A DNA stretch of 64,000 nucleotides from Bisporella sp. PMI_857 (lineage: Eukaryota > Ascomycota > Leotiomycetes > Helotiales > Helotiaceae). Every line of letters starts with the position of its first letter. The stretch's first letter is position 1. Both the position numbers and the translations under genes were made by a program. Shown one piece after another: positions 1 to 11,775 of this stretch. The notes below the pieces were generated by a model. That model ran no database searches and had not been told where the DNA came from. It saw only the letters and a list, made by a program, of their open reading frames with translations. The stretch spans positions 62,001-126,000 of the forward strand of contig JAJSPD010000097.1 in the NCBI GenBank assembly GCA_021307315.1, written 5' to 3'.

Positions 1-559
1 ATCAAGGTACCACGATACAATACTTTGTAGATGAGAGACAGCAAGTTACTCTTCCGCGCTAGCCAAATAATTGGGGAACTGAGTGTAAAATCTTTTCTCT
101 ACCTTGTTGCATCGTACATAGAATTTCTCCTAACTAATCCACACCCCAAGTCCAAAATCTCAGAATATTAGCTTCCAACTTTCTATCATATCCTCCTCAA
201 AATTCATCGGCTTAATACGGATATTGATATAAAGTGCACTGTAAAACCTCTCCGAAACTGGAGCAACGTCCTCGCCCTATGACAGCGAATGTTCGCCTCC
301 AAATGACAAAATATCTGCGTGAAGGTCGCCCATCCTCTTTGGAGAGTTGCATTTTTTACGTAGACCCCTTTCCCTTTCACTTTCCATATAATCACCGCCC
401 ATACGAAAGTGATTCCAAATTTCCATCGGTAGCATAGTAAGTATTCTTCTCCAGCTAACTGCCGGCCGCATGAACCTCTCGTCTCTCTTGACCTTACGCC
501 AATTGAACTCGTGATAGACCCGCACCTTCTCATCCATTTTGGCCATCTTCCGACAAAGA
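1..559. other. No supported gene (left edge)
   Basis: Short overlapping open frames occur on both strands but none resembles a known family and none shows a coherent splice structure. The stretch may hold upstream exons of the kinase relic that begins near 560, but I could not recognise kinase motifs here. Confidence 0.4.
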
Positions 560-949
560 CTGGACAAAGAAAGAACTCATGATATCAATGATTGATCGCC
601 TAAGAAAGTTTCCTGATGGTCTTAGGAGTAAATGGAAGCAGACAAATGAACACCTGGATGAGAATAAGGATTGTGATCCTTCGTTGTAGGCTCCCTATCA
701 AGCGGACAACGCCAAATTTGGTGATGTCTGGCAGGTATGTATAGTGCTGCTTCGAGATGTCCACGAAACCCCTGCTTACTTGGTCAGGGAGTACGACCTG
801 GGAAACCAAAAGATATGTCTAATACTGAAGCAAGATTATTTTGTGACCTGTTAGTGCGAATGCTCAACTATGATCCTAGTAAGAGGCTATCAACTCCAGA
901 AGTTCTGGAGCATCCATGGTTTCGCTTTGGAAACAATGGCTCTGTCTAA
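560..949 (+). pseudogene. Protein kinase C-terminal lobe, relic or partial gene
   Basis: The frame at 737-949 ends with a typical kinase subdomain XI, including RMLNYDPSKRLSTPEVLEHP followed by WF, as in SRPK/CMGC-type fungal kinases. A second frame at about 560-688 (beginning TKKELMISMIDRLRKFPDG) looks like the preceding subdomain IX-X region but ends at an in-frame TAG. The two pieces are joined neither by one frame nor by a convincing intron. No glycine loop, HRD or DFG motif was found upstream within the window. It sits about 840 bases from a RIP-affected transposon. I infer a truncated kinase relic; a partial gene with unrecognised introns running in from the left edge is the alternative. 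Confidence 0.5.
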
Positions 950-1786
950 GGATAGATTTTACTGTTGAAGGTGTACGTGTACACTAGGTTAGATATAGAG
1001 ACAGCTTTATGAATGCCTCCTCAAAAATACCAAAATATTTTTAAGCGGTACTATAAAAAAAAGGAAGCACTACTCATGCTTAACGATGCCATAATTAGGT
1101 AAAATTAGTCCATACCGCTTGCTAGAAGTAAACAAATGTTAAATATTCACTATGTTTCATCTATAGTAGGATTAGAAACACGTCGTTATCGTTAAATGAT
1201 CGACCATACTACTTAGATCCCCCACAAAAATATTAGTTTTTAGCCGTAGAACTAGATGGATGTAAATTTAGTTCTCTGGAACTAAAGCCTTAGAAATCTA
1301 GGGCATCTTATATTGCAATCATTAATCAAGAATTACGGCTGGGGTAGTCATTGATATAGCATTTTCTTTTACAAAAGGGTAGACTTTCCTCTAGGAAGGC
1401 TTATTTTCCAGTCGCAGATATGAGCCATAGTATGGAGAAGACAGTAACAACAGATGCATTCATTTTGAAGAGTCTGGCTCCAACACAGCACAAGAAACCG
1501 GACGCGATATTGGTGCTCTTAAAGAAACTATCTGGGCGTTGCATGTAAATAAAACTCGTAATTCAAGATATAGGTCAATTTGCTCACATATTTCTCTATA
1601 ACCTTCGTGTTGAGCAAGTGTATAGTTGATGCATGATTGGTAGGAATATGAAATTGATAAAGGGTATCACGTCGATAGAATACGGGTTGCAGGTGCTTTT
1701 TATTGTATGTTATGTATTTACGTTGTAGACTTGTAAGAGATTTTCCAGCCCCTCGGCCTATGATGTAAGCCAATTCCGGGATAATA
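950..1786. other. Gene-free flank of the AT-rich element
   Basis: No coding frame with recognisable motifs. Base composition is moderately AT-rich but not at the extreme of the neighbouring island. The last two bases (1785-1786, TA) are the candidate target-site dinucleotide of the element that starts at 1787. Confidence 0.5.
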
Positions 1787-1885
1787 GTGCTCGGGGCCGT
1801 TTTTTTTTCGCAGGCAGAGATGCCTGGAATACAAGGTAAAAAAGTTCAGGTGGGGCACACCCGGTTGCCACCCAGATAATAACCG
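1787..1885 (+). repeat. Left terminal inverted repeat
   Basis: This 99-base segment matches the reverse complement of 8165-8262 at roughly nine positions in ten, including a nine-T run after GGGGCCG and the words GCAGAGATGCCTGGAATACA. Composition is normal, unlike the interior. The inner edge ends in AACCGG, the same motif that recurs through the island. Confidence 0.85.
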
Positions 1886-1923
1886 GTATTGGAATAGAAA
1901 AGCTGTTGAAAGCTATTATTTAA

Positions 1924-2610
1924 GCAGCGGTGTGGTTTGATTTGAAAGCATTATAGTTTAATTTGAAGCTTTTTGAAACATCGTAACGAGTCGCAAACCG
2001 ATTAACAACCGGTTTAAATATACAAAGTTTGCTGGATTAACTTACAAACGGCGGTGTACTTTGATTTCAAAGCATTAAAGTTTGATTCACAGCTTTTTTC
2101 AACATAATAACAAGTCGCCAACCGATTAACAACCGGTTTAAACACAAATATTAGTTAAACTAACTTTACACAACAGCGGTGTACTTTTAATTTTAAAGCA
2201 TTAAAGTTTGATTTGCAGTTTTCTGAACAGTGTAACAAGTTGAAAACCGATTAACAACCGGTTTTAGTTTACAAAATTGTAAATTAGCGTACACAAACAG
2301 CGGTATACATTGATTTTAAAACATTAAAGTTTAAATAATAGCTTTTATTAAAGCGTAACGAGTTATAAACCGATTATAAACCGGTTTATGTATAGTATTG
2401 TACTTTGATTTCAAAGCATTAAAAGCAGATTTAAAAAGTTCTCGAATAGCATAACGAGTTACTAACCGATTATTAGCCGGTTGAAATATAGCAGTGTACT
2501 TTAATTTCAAAGCATTAAAATAAATTTAAAAAATTTAAACAGTTTAACGAGTAATTAACCGATTATTAACCGGTTGAAAAATAGTAGCAAAATAGTATAC
2601 TTTACAATTG
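1924..2610 (+). repeat. Subterminal tandem repeat array, about seven diverged units
   Basis: Units begin GCGGTGTACTTTGATTT or a variant near 1924, 2051, 2175, 2299, 2393, 2491 and about 2590. Each contains a conserved AAAGCATTAAA core, a TAACGAGT word, then ACCGATTA and ACCGGTT. The first three spacings are about 124 bases and the later ones about 97, so the array changes period. Positions are read by eye. Subterminal repeats of this kind often serve as transposase-binding sites in DNA transposons; that role is inference here. Confidence 0.75.
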
Positions 2611-5600
2611 CATAGCAAAACTTTTACAAAATATAAAAAAAAGCAATACATTTTTCGACTAATTATTAATTGCAATTTATTTTACTTTTTTATAATAAAT
2701 AATAGTATTGTTTTTGACTTAGCTTAAAGTAAAAGCTTTACTAGTTAAAAAAAGCAGTAGTTTTTTAACTACGAAGTATATAAACAATTTAACTAGTTGT
2801 AAACTTTTTATAAACTTGTTGCTAACTAGTTATAAACTAATTTAAATGTAGTTAATACAATTAATTTTACTTAACTTTTTTAATATATAACGCGACGTAC
2901 AATTAATTTCAATATACGACTAATAATATTCGCTATTATATTACAATGCTAAAATACTTTAAAAGCTTAAATAATAAAGTTTTTATATTATTAATGTTAA
3001 AAAACGTTTAAAAAAAAAAGTCGAACAAATACATAAAAATGTATAGTACTAATTTTTATTTAGTTTAAAACTGTTTACTAACTAGTTGCAAATTTAATTC
3101 GAAAAAAAAAATTGAATTACAAAAATGTTAAAAGCGATTTGCTTAATAATACTACAGTACATTTAACTAAATTTAAATTTTTAAAATCAAAATTTGTTTT
3201 TTTTTTATTTTTAATTGCGACATTTACAAATTATACTAAAGTTAACAATACATAGTTTTTATTACTAAAAACAACTAAACAAAAACTAGTTGTAAACTTA
3301 GTATTACAAAACAAAATTCTAAAAAATATCGATTAACAAAAAGTTATATTTTACTTTGCAAAAAAACTATTTCGAAAATCGGCTATATAAACTATATAAA
3401 AAATGTACCGAAAACTTGTTTTAAAAAGCTCGACAAATCTAGTTCGTAACTAGTTATTTTTTAAACGCTATTTAGTTGCTAACTAGTTACAGCTAACAAG
3501 TGCACTTTAATATAATGTCGAATATTTAAAATATCGATCGAATAATAGAATTTATTATTATTAAAATAATTTTAAAGCATTTTATATATTTAACGCATAA
3601 TATTTTTAAACATTGTTTATTTTACGCAAAAAAAAGCAATTCGATATTGTAGTACAATAAAAAAAATAAAAGCAAGCAAAATATATGCAGTAAATAGTAG
3701 TTAACTAGTTATTAACCGGTAAAAAACTATACTAATTAGCAAATAGTAAAAATTTACGTTTAAAGCGCAATTAACTATTAAAAAATTTTATATTATATAA
3801 AAATTGCGTTTATTGTTTTACAAAATTTAAATTTATATTTTTAAGTATTTTTTTAAGTTAAAAAACTATATACTTATTTTTCGTGCTATTTATAAAAACG
3901 CTGCAACGAATTTTTAAAAAAGTTACTACTTTAATAAAACTTACAATTTATTAACATTAACAAAAAGTATATAACTAGTTTTTAACCGAATAGTTACTAG
4001 TTTTTTACCGGTAAAATATAGCGAAACTTGATTTTTATTTTAAACAAGTAAATTTTTTCGCAGTTCGCAAATAGCGAAATATTTAAAAAATAACAATGTT
4101 TTTTTTGTTTTTAATATTTATTTATTATTTAATAACAACGATTTATAGCGTTATTATATTCGCGTTTTACAGCTTATACAATATTTACAAAAAACAAACT
4201 TTGTTAGTAAACAACAAGTTTTAACTATTTACAACCGGTTTTAAACGCGTTATTAACTAGTAGTAAATATTGTATATAAATACAATTAACAATATATATA
4301 TAAAAATGTATATATACAAAAAATTATTAACACAGCAATAAAAATTAGCTTGTTTGTTGTTTTATATATAAACAAACAGTAAAATTTATACAACTAAAGT
4401 TTATTTAAATAAATATAACTTTTAAACGTATTTACAAAAAAATCAATAAAATTGTATTTAAGTATTTTAATAACAACAGTTAAAAATGTAAATGTAAACC
4501 GGTTTTTAACTAGTTTTTATTTAGTATTTAACAAAATTTTTACTATTTGTAGTATTTATTAGTTCGGATTTACGTTAATCGAAATACAAAAAAATATATA
4601 AAAAAGCGTTCGAATATTGTTTCGAAACTTGTTAAAAGTTACAAGTTAATTAATTAATTCGAGTATATTTACAATTCCGGATTTAAAGTTTTTAGCTAAT
4701 ATATATAAAAAACAAACGTATAGTATATTTAGTTATACTTTAGTTTTTTACTAGTTATTAACCGGTTAAAGTTTTAGCGTATATTTTTATTTTTTCGACT
4801 TTTAGCGAATTTAGCAACAGTATATTTTTTACGTATTAATTTATTGCTTAGTTTATTTTAAACGAAATATTCGTATATTTTAAAACTATTTATTGTATTA
4901 CAATATTAAACTATTTTAAAATTAAAATTTCGTAAAAAAATCAACTACTTTTTAACCGGTTAAAAACTAATTTAAACAAAAAATACGAAATTTTGTCGCT
5001 ATACAATTGTTAACTATTTTTAAAAGCTTTAATAAACATATATTTAATAAATTCAAAGTTTTTTACTGTTGTACAGTATTAACTAAACTTTTCGATCGAT
5101 TTATCGAAAAACAAATTAAATAAAAATTTATTAAAGTTAGTTAACTGTACTAAAAAAGTATTATTTAGTAATTAAAAATTGTTAACGGTTGCTAACTAGT
5201 TTAGCGCTTAAAATATTAATACTTGTAAATTTATTCGATTACAACTTAGTTTTTTTCGAGTATTAAATATAGTTAAAATAACAAAAGTTTTTTTAAACGA
5301 CTATTAAACGCTATTAAAAAAAAAATCGTTATATTCGAAATTTAATAATAAAACTAAAACACAACCGTAATTTTAATAAGTTTAATAAAAACTTAAATAC
5401 GAGAAAATTTTTTAGTTTTTAATTAGTAAACGACCGGTTATCGACTGCTTTTTTTTATATATTAACTTTAAAACGAAATAAATTACTAAGTTTTTTACAG
5501 TTAAAAAAAGCTTAATAAAAAAAACAGTCGTTGTTTAAAACAAAACTAGTAACTAATTAGTTTAAATCTAGTTGCACTTAAAAAGTTTAACTAAAAAAAA

Positions 5601-8164
5601 GCGACGGAAACAGCGACAATTATTAATTAATAAAATGCAAACGGAATTAAATTAGCAAAACTTAAATTCAAAATAAACTATTTTGTTTTTTTTAAACGCC
5701 GAACAAGCAAAAAAGTTTAAAATAACGTATAGCTTTTTATACGTCGCAACAAAACAATAAACTAGTTAATAACTAGTTTTAGTTTAGTTTTTTTTTAATA
5801 TTCGGTTTCGACTTTTTAGCTGCAAAACTGTTTAAAAAGCTTTCGAAAAAGTTATAAATTAACCGATTAATAATCGTAACGTTCGATTGTCGTTTAAACG
5901 TCGATAGTAGTATCGTTAATTGTAAATTCCGAAACTAGCAATCCGACAAACTTTTTTATATAAAAACCAAAAGTTTTTAATACTTTACTAGTAACAACAA
6001 GTTGCTATTAAAATAGTAAAAAAAAAAAAAAAAAAAAGCGATAAAAAAAAAATCTAATTAGCTATTTTAGCTACAAGCACGTGTTTTACAATCGGTTGTT
6101 TACTAGTTAACAACTAAATAGCAGTATTTAAAAAAAGTTTAGCAAGCTTGTATTTAGCAACTAGTAGCTAATTGTTAACAATTAAGCTACAGTATTAAAG
6201 CTAAATTCGACAATCGGCGCAGCCGAATAGTGTTTAACAACTAATTGTTTACTAGTTAACGACTAAACGAAAAATTGCGAAAATATACTGCTAGTTTATA
6301 TGTCGCTACCGGTTTATTACGAGTTAGCACTAGTCGACAATTACAGTATTGCTTTTTGTATTCGAGTTTAATAAAAAGCTTTATATTACTATTAGCTATG
6401 CAAAAAACTTTATATTTGTAAAAATAATATACGCTGAATTTACAAAGTAATTTTGCAAAACAATAAATATACGTTTACTTTTGTTTCTGCTTAAATTGTA
6501 AAAGCAAAATTGTTCGCAATATAGCATTTGCATATTTGCGAAAGTTTGTTGCTGTATTTTATCGTTTGTTACTAGTTAGCAACGAGTTGTTAATAAATTA
6601 ATACTAGTTAACGTGCTTAAAGTTTTTTGCTGTATTCGAGCACTATTAACAAATTTGCTCGTATAGTAAAATTATATAATTTCTAGCAAAAAAAAAGCAA
6701 GCTAAATATAAAGTACATAATTTAGTTAACACAAAACAAAGCTATAGTTTAATATACTTAATAACAAGTAGTAAAAGTAGTATAAAATGCAAAGTAAGTG
6801 AAATAGTAAAAAAAATACGCAATTTTAAAAATTTACAACGCTAAGTTATAACGTTCGACGTAAACTATAATTATTCGATTTATAACGAGTATTCGCAGAT
6901 ATACAACACGAAAATAATATTACAATATAAATAGCAAAAAGCTATTAAAACAAAAAAAAAATTATATTACTAACTAAAAAACTTTAACACTAGTTAATAA
7001 CTAGTTTTTTACTTATTATGTCGTTAAAAATAACAATTGCTGTATTAGTATTATTAAGCTTACAACCGGTTAGCAACTAGTTAACTATTAGTTTTTTTTA
7101 AAAGCTTACAAATTAATAAATAGCTTGTTTTTTTGCTTTTTTTACTGTAACTAGTTAAAAACCGGTTATTTGCTAGTAGCATTTTATTTACATTTAAAAG
7201 CTGCTTTAACACACGTTAAAAAAAACTAACAATTATTGTTGTACTAGTTTTAAACAGTTAAACTTAGTTAACTACTAATTGCAAAATATACTAATTGTTT
7301 ACTGCTGCATTTGCCCGGTTATGTTTTAGTTTTATACTAGTTAACACTTTTTTGTAACCGGTTAAATTACGTACTTTTTAATACAATAACTAGTTAGTAA
7401 CTAATTGCTTTTTAAACGTCGTTTTTTAAACTAGTTATCAATCAGTAAAATACTAGTCGATTGCTAGCTTATTTACTTGCTTATAAAGCCGTTTTTGCGC
7501 TTAAAAAAAGTAATATTCGCCGAGTTCGAAATAAGTTAAAACTAGTTAACGTTTAGTTTCTAGTTGTAAACCGGTTTGTAATTAAAAAACTTACTTTTAT
7601 ATGCTTCCGAAAAACAGCTGCATTTTCGCATTTTTTACTGCAAACACTGCACATATTCTAACCAGTTAAAAGCTAGTTTAAAACTAGATAACGTAATATT
7701 ACTTCGTATAAGTGAATTTCTAAGTTGTATAACGAAAACAAACTAGAACGCGTTAGCACGGTTAACAACCGGTTAAAAAGCAGTTTTATACTATATTGTG
7801 CATAATCGTTACTTTGCATTTAGTATTGCGAGTGTACGCTATAACTAGTAATAAACCGGTTAACTTTTGTAGTGCGTACTACTACTAGTAATACGCAAAA
7901 AGCTTAGAACTAGTTATTACTAAATGTTGAATTGTTAATAAAAAAAAAAAAAGAAAAACGAACTAAGTGTAAATTTATACCGGTTGAAACCGATTTATAA
8001 TTTCGCTTAAAACTTAAACTAACTTAATTAGCAAGCGGTCAACAACCGGTTATAATTACTATTGTTGCTTATTTAAGCGAAAATACTTTAATTTTCTGCT
8101 AACCTTATTGGTTTACCGGTTATCAACCGATCCGCTTATACCTATTCCTAATTAAGCAATTCCT

Positions 8165-8262
8165 CGGTTATCATCTGGGTTGCAACCGGGCGTGCCCCGC
8201 CAAACATTTTTACCTTGTATTCCAGGCATCTCTGCATGCGAAAAAAAAACGGCCCCGAGCTC
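8165..8262 (-). repeat. Right terminal inverted repeat
   Basis: Reverse complement of the left repeat at 1787-1885, differing by a handful of substitutions and one indel. It is followed directly by TA (8263-8264). It marks the abrupt return to normal base composition. Confidence 0.85.
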
Positions 8263-9060
8263 TATGCACCGGCCAATTCCCGACAATGATGATACTTGGC
8301 GCATCCCACGTGACACTATCTTGACGTGCTGTGACTTTTTCTGTCCTGATGAATAACTCCCTTTCGTTATCACTCATTTCCCACACACTGCTTTGTATAT
8401 TTTCATATTAACGTAGTATTCTAGATCACACAAGTATCAAAATTTATGACGTCCAATCTTTACACCTTAGACCTGAACATGCCTCGCTTAAACTGTAGGG
8501 GCGGGGTGCCTCTAGAAACAGCGAACGATATCGAGTGGGAGCGGATAGATCGGGAGAGGGGCTTCGGGAGGATTAGATTCTCAAAGCAGGATGACTGAGT
8601 TTGCATCGCAGGACCTAGACCGGCAGATAGCTTAGTAACAAGATTCCGCATATCCAAAAGTAAAGACCCAGCTAATGAGAGTTGCAGTAGTAAGAAGTTT
8701 ATGCAAGGAAGACGGCGGTTGGACATGTGGATTCCTCAAAGTGAGATAGTTCCCGATTGCGATCGAGGTCCATCCATGTATGATGAAATCAAAAAACGTT
8801 GAGTGGAGGATGCGGTGTGCGTGATACCGTATGACGATGGTGGTTTCGAGGATATGTGCAGGGATTCGTGATGCGGGAGTGACGGAGTTGGTATTTATAT
8901 GTGCGGTACTTGTGCCCCATGGGCATTCTGAACTTTCTTGCTCTTTGTCCGACTTCTCGAGAGAATACAAGCTTCATCCCTCAAGTTCGACCTCTACAGG
9001 ATAATCGAAGATTGTAATTATTACATAATATTTCAGAGTGGCCACGAAGACTTTGAAAAC
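8263..9060. other. Gene-free, probable promoter side of the sulfite oxidase gene
   Basis: Several overlapping minus-strand open frames exist at about 8460-8977 but none carries recognisable motifs and they overlap each other. The stretch presumably holds the promoter of the gene that starts near 9061. Confidence 0.35.
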
Positions 9061-11328
9061 ATGGAGCAAGCACAGCTCAGAAGCTCCAATGGGACGAGGA
9101 AAGAGATGTACGTAGAAAATCTTAAATAGCTAAGGCCCTATTGGAATTTCACGACTTGAAAACTCAAGTTCATGTCCCAGCTGACATGGTGCCAGCTTCC
9201 AAGAAGCAGCATGGCTCCATCCAGATCTAGTCCTCAAACCATCGGCCAGCACTACCAGCGCAGAGTTGAAGAAAGAGCTTGCAGCCATCAACTTGAAGCA
9301 GGAGTATCCCGGCTGGCACGGCTATGTCAAGTATGAGAAGTATCCTGATCGTAGAGAGGCTATCAGAAAATACATATCAAAATTTGACTTCCCGGGTAAG
9401 TGAGATGTGGCATTATCTAATACCTTAAGATACCTCTACAAACTATGCCTTTGGGCTGTATGTGTATTTGTAACTTCATCTCTTAACTCTCTAACTATAA
9501 TTATGTCCTAATGCCCTCCCTGAATAAAAGGCTGACTCTATCTCCGCTAAGATCCACCCGAATTTCAGCTCGTTCCATTGCCTAAGACAAACCCCGTGTT
9601 GGAAGGCGTTAGATGGAAGCAGTACCATTACGCATTTGGAGGTGCTGGTGGAAGCGGCTGGGAAGGAGAATGGGGATTGAAGGATATACCGAGGGAGAGC
9701 TGGGAGTTTGTTCAAAAGGAGAAGAGTAAAGACATGATTCACGTCCTACAATTTCCTTACAATGGCGAGCCGCCGAGGGTATGGCTTCCATCAGGATATC
9801 TCCTTTCATGTTGGAAACGGCGGATAAGTGTTCTGAGCTGACGCTATGCAGGACCGACTAGTCCAATCAGTGATAACCCCTAATTCTGATCATTTCGTGC
9901 GGAACCACGGGGGAATTCCCGAAATCTCTGAAGGTGACTACTTCTTCGACGTCGGCGGGCTAGTCAATGTAAGTTATTTATGCATACGATTCCAAATACG
10001 TTGTGTAGCGGAAGATACGCTATGCCTTGTGGGGTGCCGGATCTAAAAGAACACGCAGATGAGGTCACACGGCTTAATGCATCTCCTTTCCTTAGAAATT
10101 TCAGTCATGTATGTATGCTAATAAGATTCAAAGAATCCCCGACGCATCTCCATGCGTGAGCTAAAAGATGAGTCCATTTTCCCGCGACAGTCGAACGTCG
10201 TAACAATCCAATGCTCCGGCACCCGAAGAATCGAGCAGATCCACGAATACCCAGGCGACGGAGACGAGTTGATCAATGCGCCGTGGGGAGAAGGCGCCAT
10301 CGGCACCGCACGCTGGACAGGTGTGTCACTCAAGAAGGTCATCAAGTACTGCGGTGGGCTCAAGAACCCGCTGCTAGCCAACTGCGCGCATGTCGAGTTT
10401 TGGGGGGCCGATACCTACTTCAAAAAGGGAGAGGTATTTAACTATGCCGTCTCTGTGCCTTATCGCAAAGTGAAAATCCATGAGGTTCTCTTGGCATGGG
10501 AAATGAACGGCAAGCCTCTACCTAAAATCCACGGATATCCCCTGCGCACGGTGGTATTTGGGTTCATCGGTGCGCGGAGCTGCAAATGGTTAACTAGAAT
10601 CAACGTATTAAACGCGCCAAGCGAAGGGCCAGTGCAGAAGAAGGAGTACTTGTATTACAACTCGCAAATTGGCAAGCATAATTCGAGTTACTCGGCGGGG
10701 ATCAGCATCCAGGATATGCCGGTGTCGAGCGCAATCATGAGTCCAGTGGATATGGATCAGATCGTGCATGACGGGAAGATAAAGTTGAGAGGGTGGGCGT
10801 ATTCTGGTGGTGGGCATTGGCCGACGAGGGTCGAGGTCAGTGGTGACGGAGGTAGTGTGTGGTATGAGGTGCCGTACCAAAATATGACAGAAAAGTACTT
10901 TTTTGCCTGGCGACTGTGGGAGATTGATCTCCCAGTAGACGCTGAGGGATGGCTGGAATTGGCGGTGAGATGTTGGGATAACGCGATGAATACGCAACCT
11001 ACCTTTGTTAGAAGCACCTGTAAGTCGTCCTTTCAAAAAAATTCAAAAAATCAACTTCTCTTCTCTTCCCGCTTGGGATGATTGTAGATCTTGATGGCTG
11101 ACCTGATGCATAGGGAACTGGGATCTCCATGTGACATCGAGCTGTCATCGAGTGAAGATATATAGCATAAATACTAGGCGACCAAAAACAGCAGACAAGT
11201 TGAGGCTCTTCAAGGAGAAAGGCATTCCTTTGCTTCCAATCACCAAGCCAGCGGAGACCAACTTAGAAGATGACGAGGTTTATGCGACAGAGATGGCGGC
11301 TAGAGGAGGAAGAGATCCGCTTGAATGA
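9061..11328 (+). CDS. Sulfite oxidase-type molybdopterin oxidoreductase
   Basis: Six exons fit in phase: 9061-9107, 9196-9395, 9552-9778, 9852-9968, 10134-11019 and 11114-11328, giving 563 residues. The molybdopterin domain runs from about residue 140 (ITPNSDHFVRNHGGIP) through the cofactor-binding cysteine C224 in the motif TIQCSGTRR. The C-terminal dimerisation (Mo-co_dimer) domain follows, with the typical AYSGGGHWPTRVEVSGDGG stretch. Enzymes of this family use a Mo-pterin cofactor to oxidise sulfite or a related substrate; no haem (cytochrome b5) domain is visible, so the electron acceptor is unknown. The roughly 130 residues before the Mo domain do not match a domain I know. The first 47-base exon is the least certain part and was chosen because it gives an ATG and phase-matched splice sites. 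It converges on the methyltransferase remnant downstream. Confidence 0.85.
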
Positions 11329-11775
11329 TTGGAGGTCTGTTATCCTCTAATTTTGGTTTCTGAATTCTGTCTTCGAGCTAGTAATTAGGTACTTTGAATT
11401 GCTGTGATTTCTTTCTAAATACCGATGATGCTATTTCCAAATCGGAACATAAGCCATGGGACGCTCGTTACCCGCAACCTAACAGAAATGATAATAGGGG
11501 TTGCCTTCACAAGAATAGAGACATAATTTCCAAACCTCCTGGATTGCAGAATTTGGAAGGTTCGCATTGCTATGAAAGAATAGGGCCTTCAGAGGAAATT
11601 TTATCCATTTGGTTGGCCTACTCCTAGGTATAGTAATAAAGCGAGTATGTCAAGTATGTCACTGAGACTTATATGTATATGATCCATCATAAAGGTTTTC
11701 GTGCCGAGAAGAGATATCTACAATTCCACTGTTAGTAAAGCAAAACAAAAGTAAAATCCCTAAAGATAGCAAAAC
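11329..11775. other. Convergent 3' intergenic region
   Basis: It lies between the stop of the sulfite oxidase gene and the 3' end of the minus-strand methyltransferase remnant. An open frame at 11394-11627 has no recognisable features. Confidence 0.4.

Larger units (their letters stand above)
1787..8262. mobile_element. 6.48-kb TIR element with RIP-degraded interior
   Basis: Inverted repeats of about 98 bases bound the element; its ends read GTGCTCGGGGCCG on the left and GAGCTCGGGGCCG on the right complement. Both ends are flanked by TA (1785-1786 and 8263-8264), as for elements that target TA. Between them lie over six kilobases of extremely AT-rich DNA with stops in all frames, so no transposase can be read. 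Surviving G and C are concentrated in words such as TTCGAA, AACCGGTT and AACTAGTT, which is what heavy C-to-T/G-to-A mutation on both strands leaves. The superfamily cannot be assigned: the TA target suggests Tc1/mariner-like or another TA-targeting group, but the length is large for Tc1/mariner. Subterminal tandem repeats sit just inside the left end. Confidence 0.75.

Noticed and set aside
1787..8262. AT-rich block as inserted mitochondrial DNA or a centromere core
   Set aside because: Sharp boundaries at matched inverted repeats with flanking TA, and no mitochondrial coding or rRNA words, fit a mobile element better; a centromere would need larger context.
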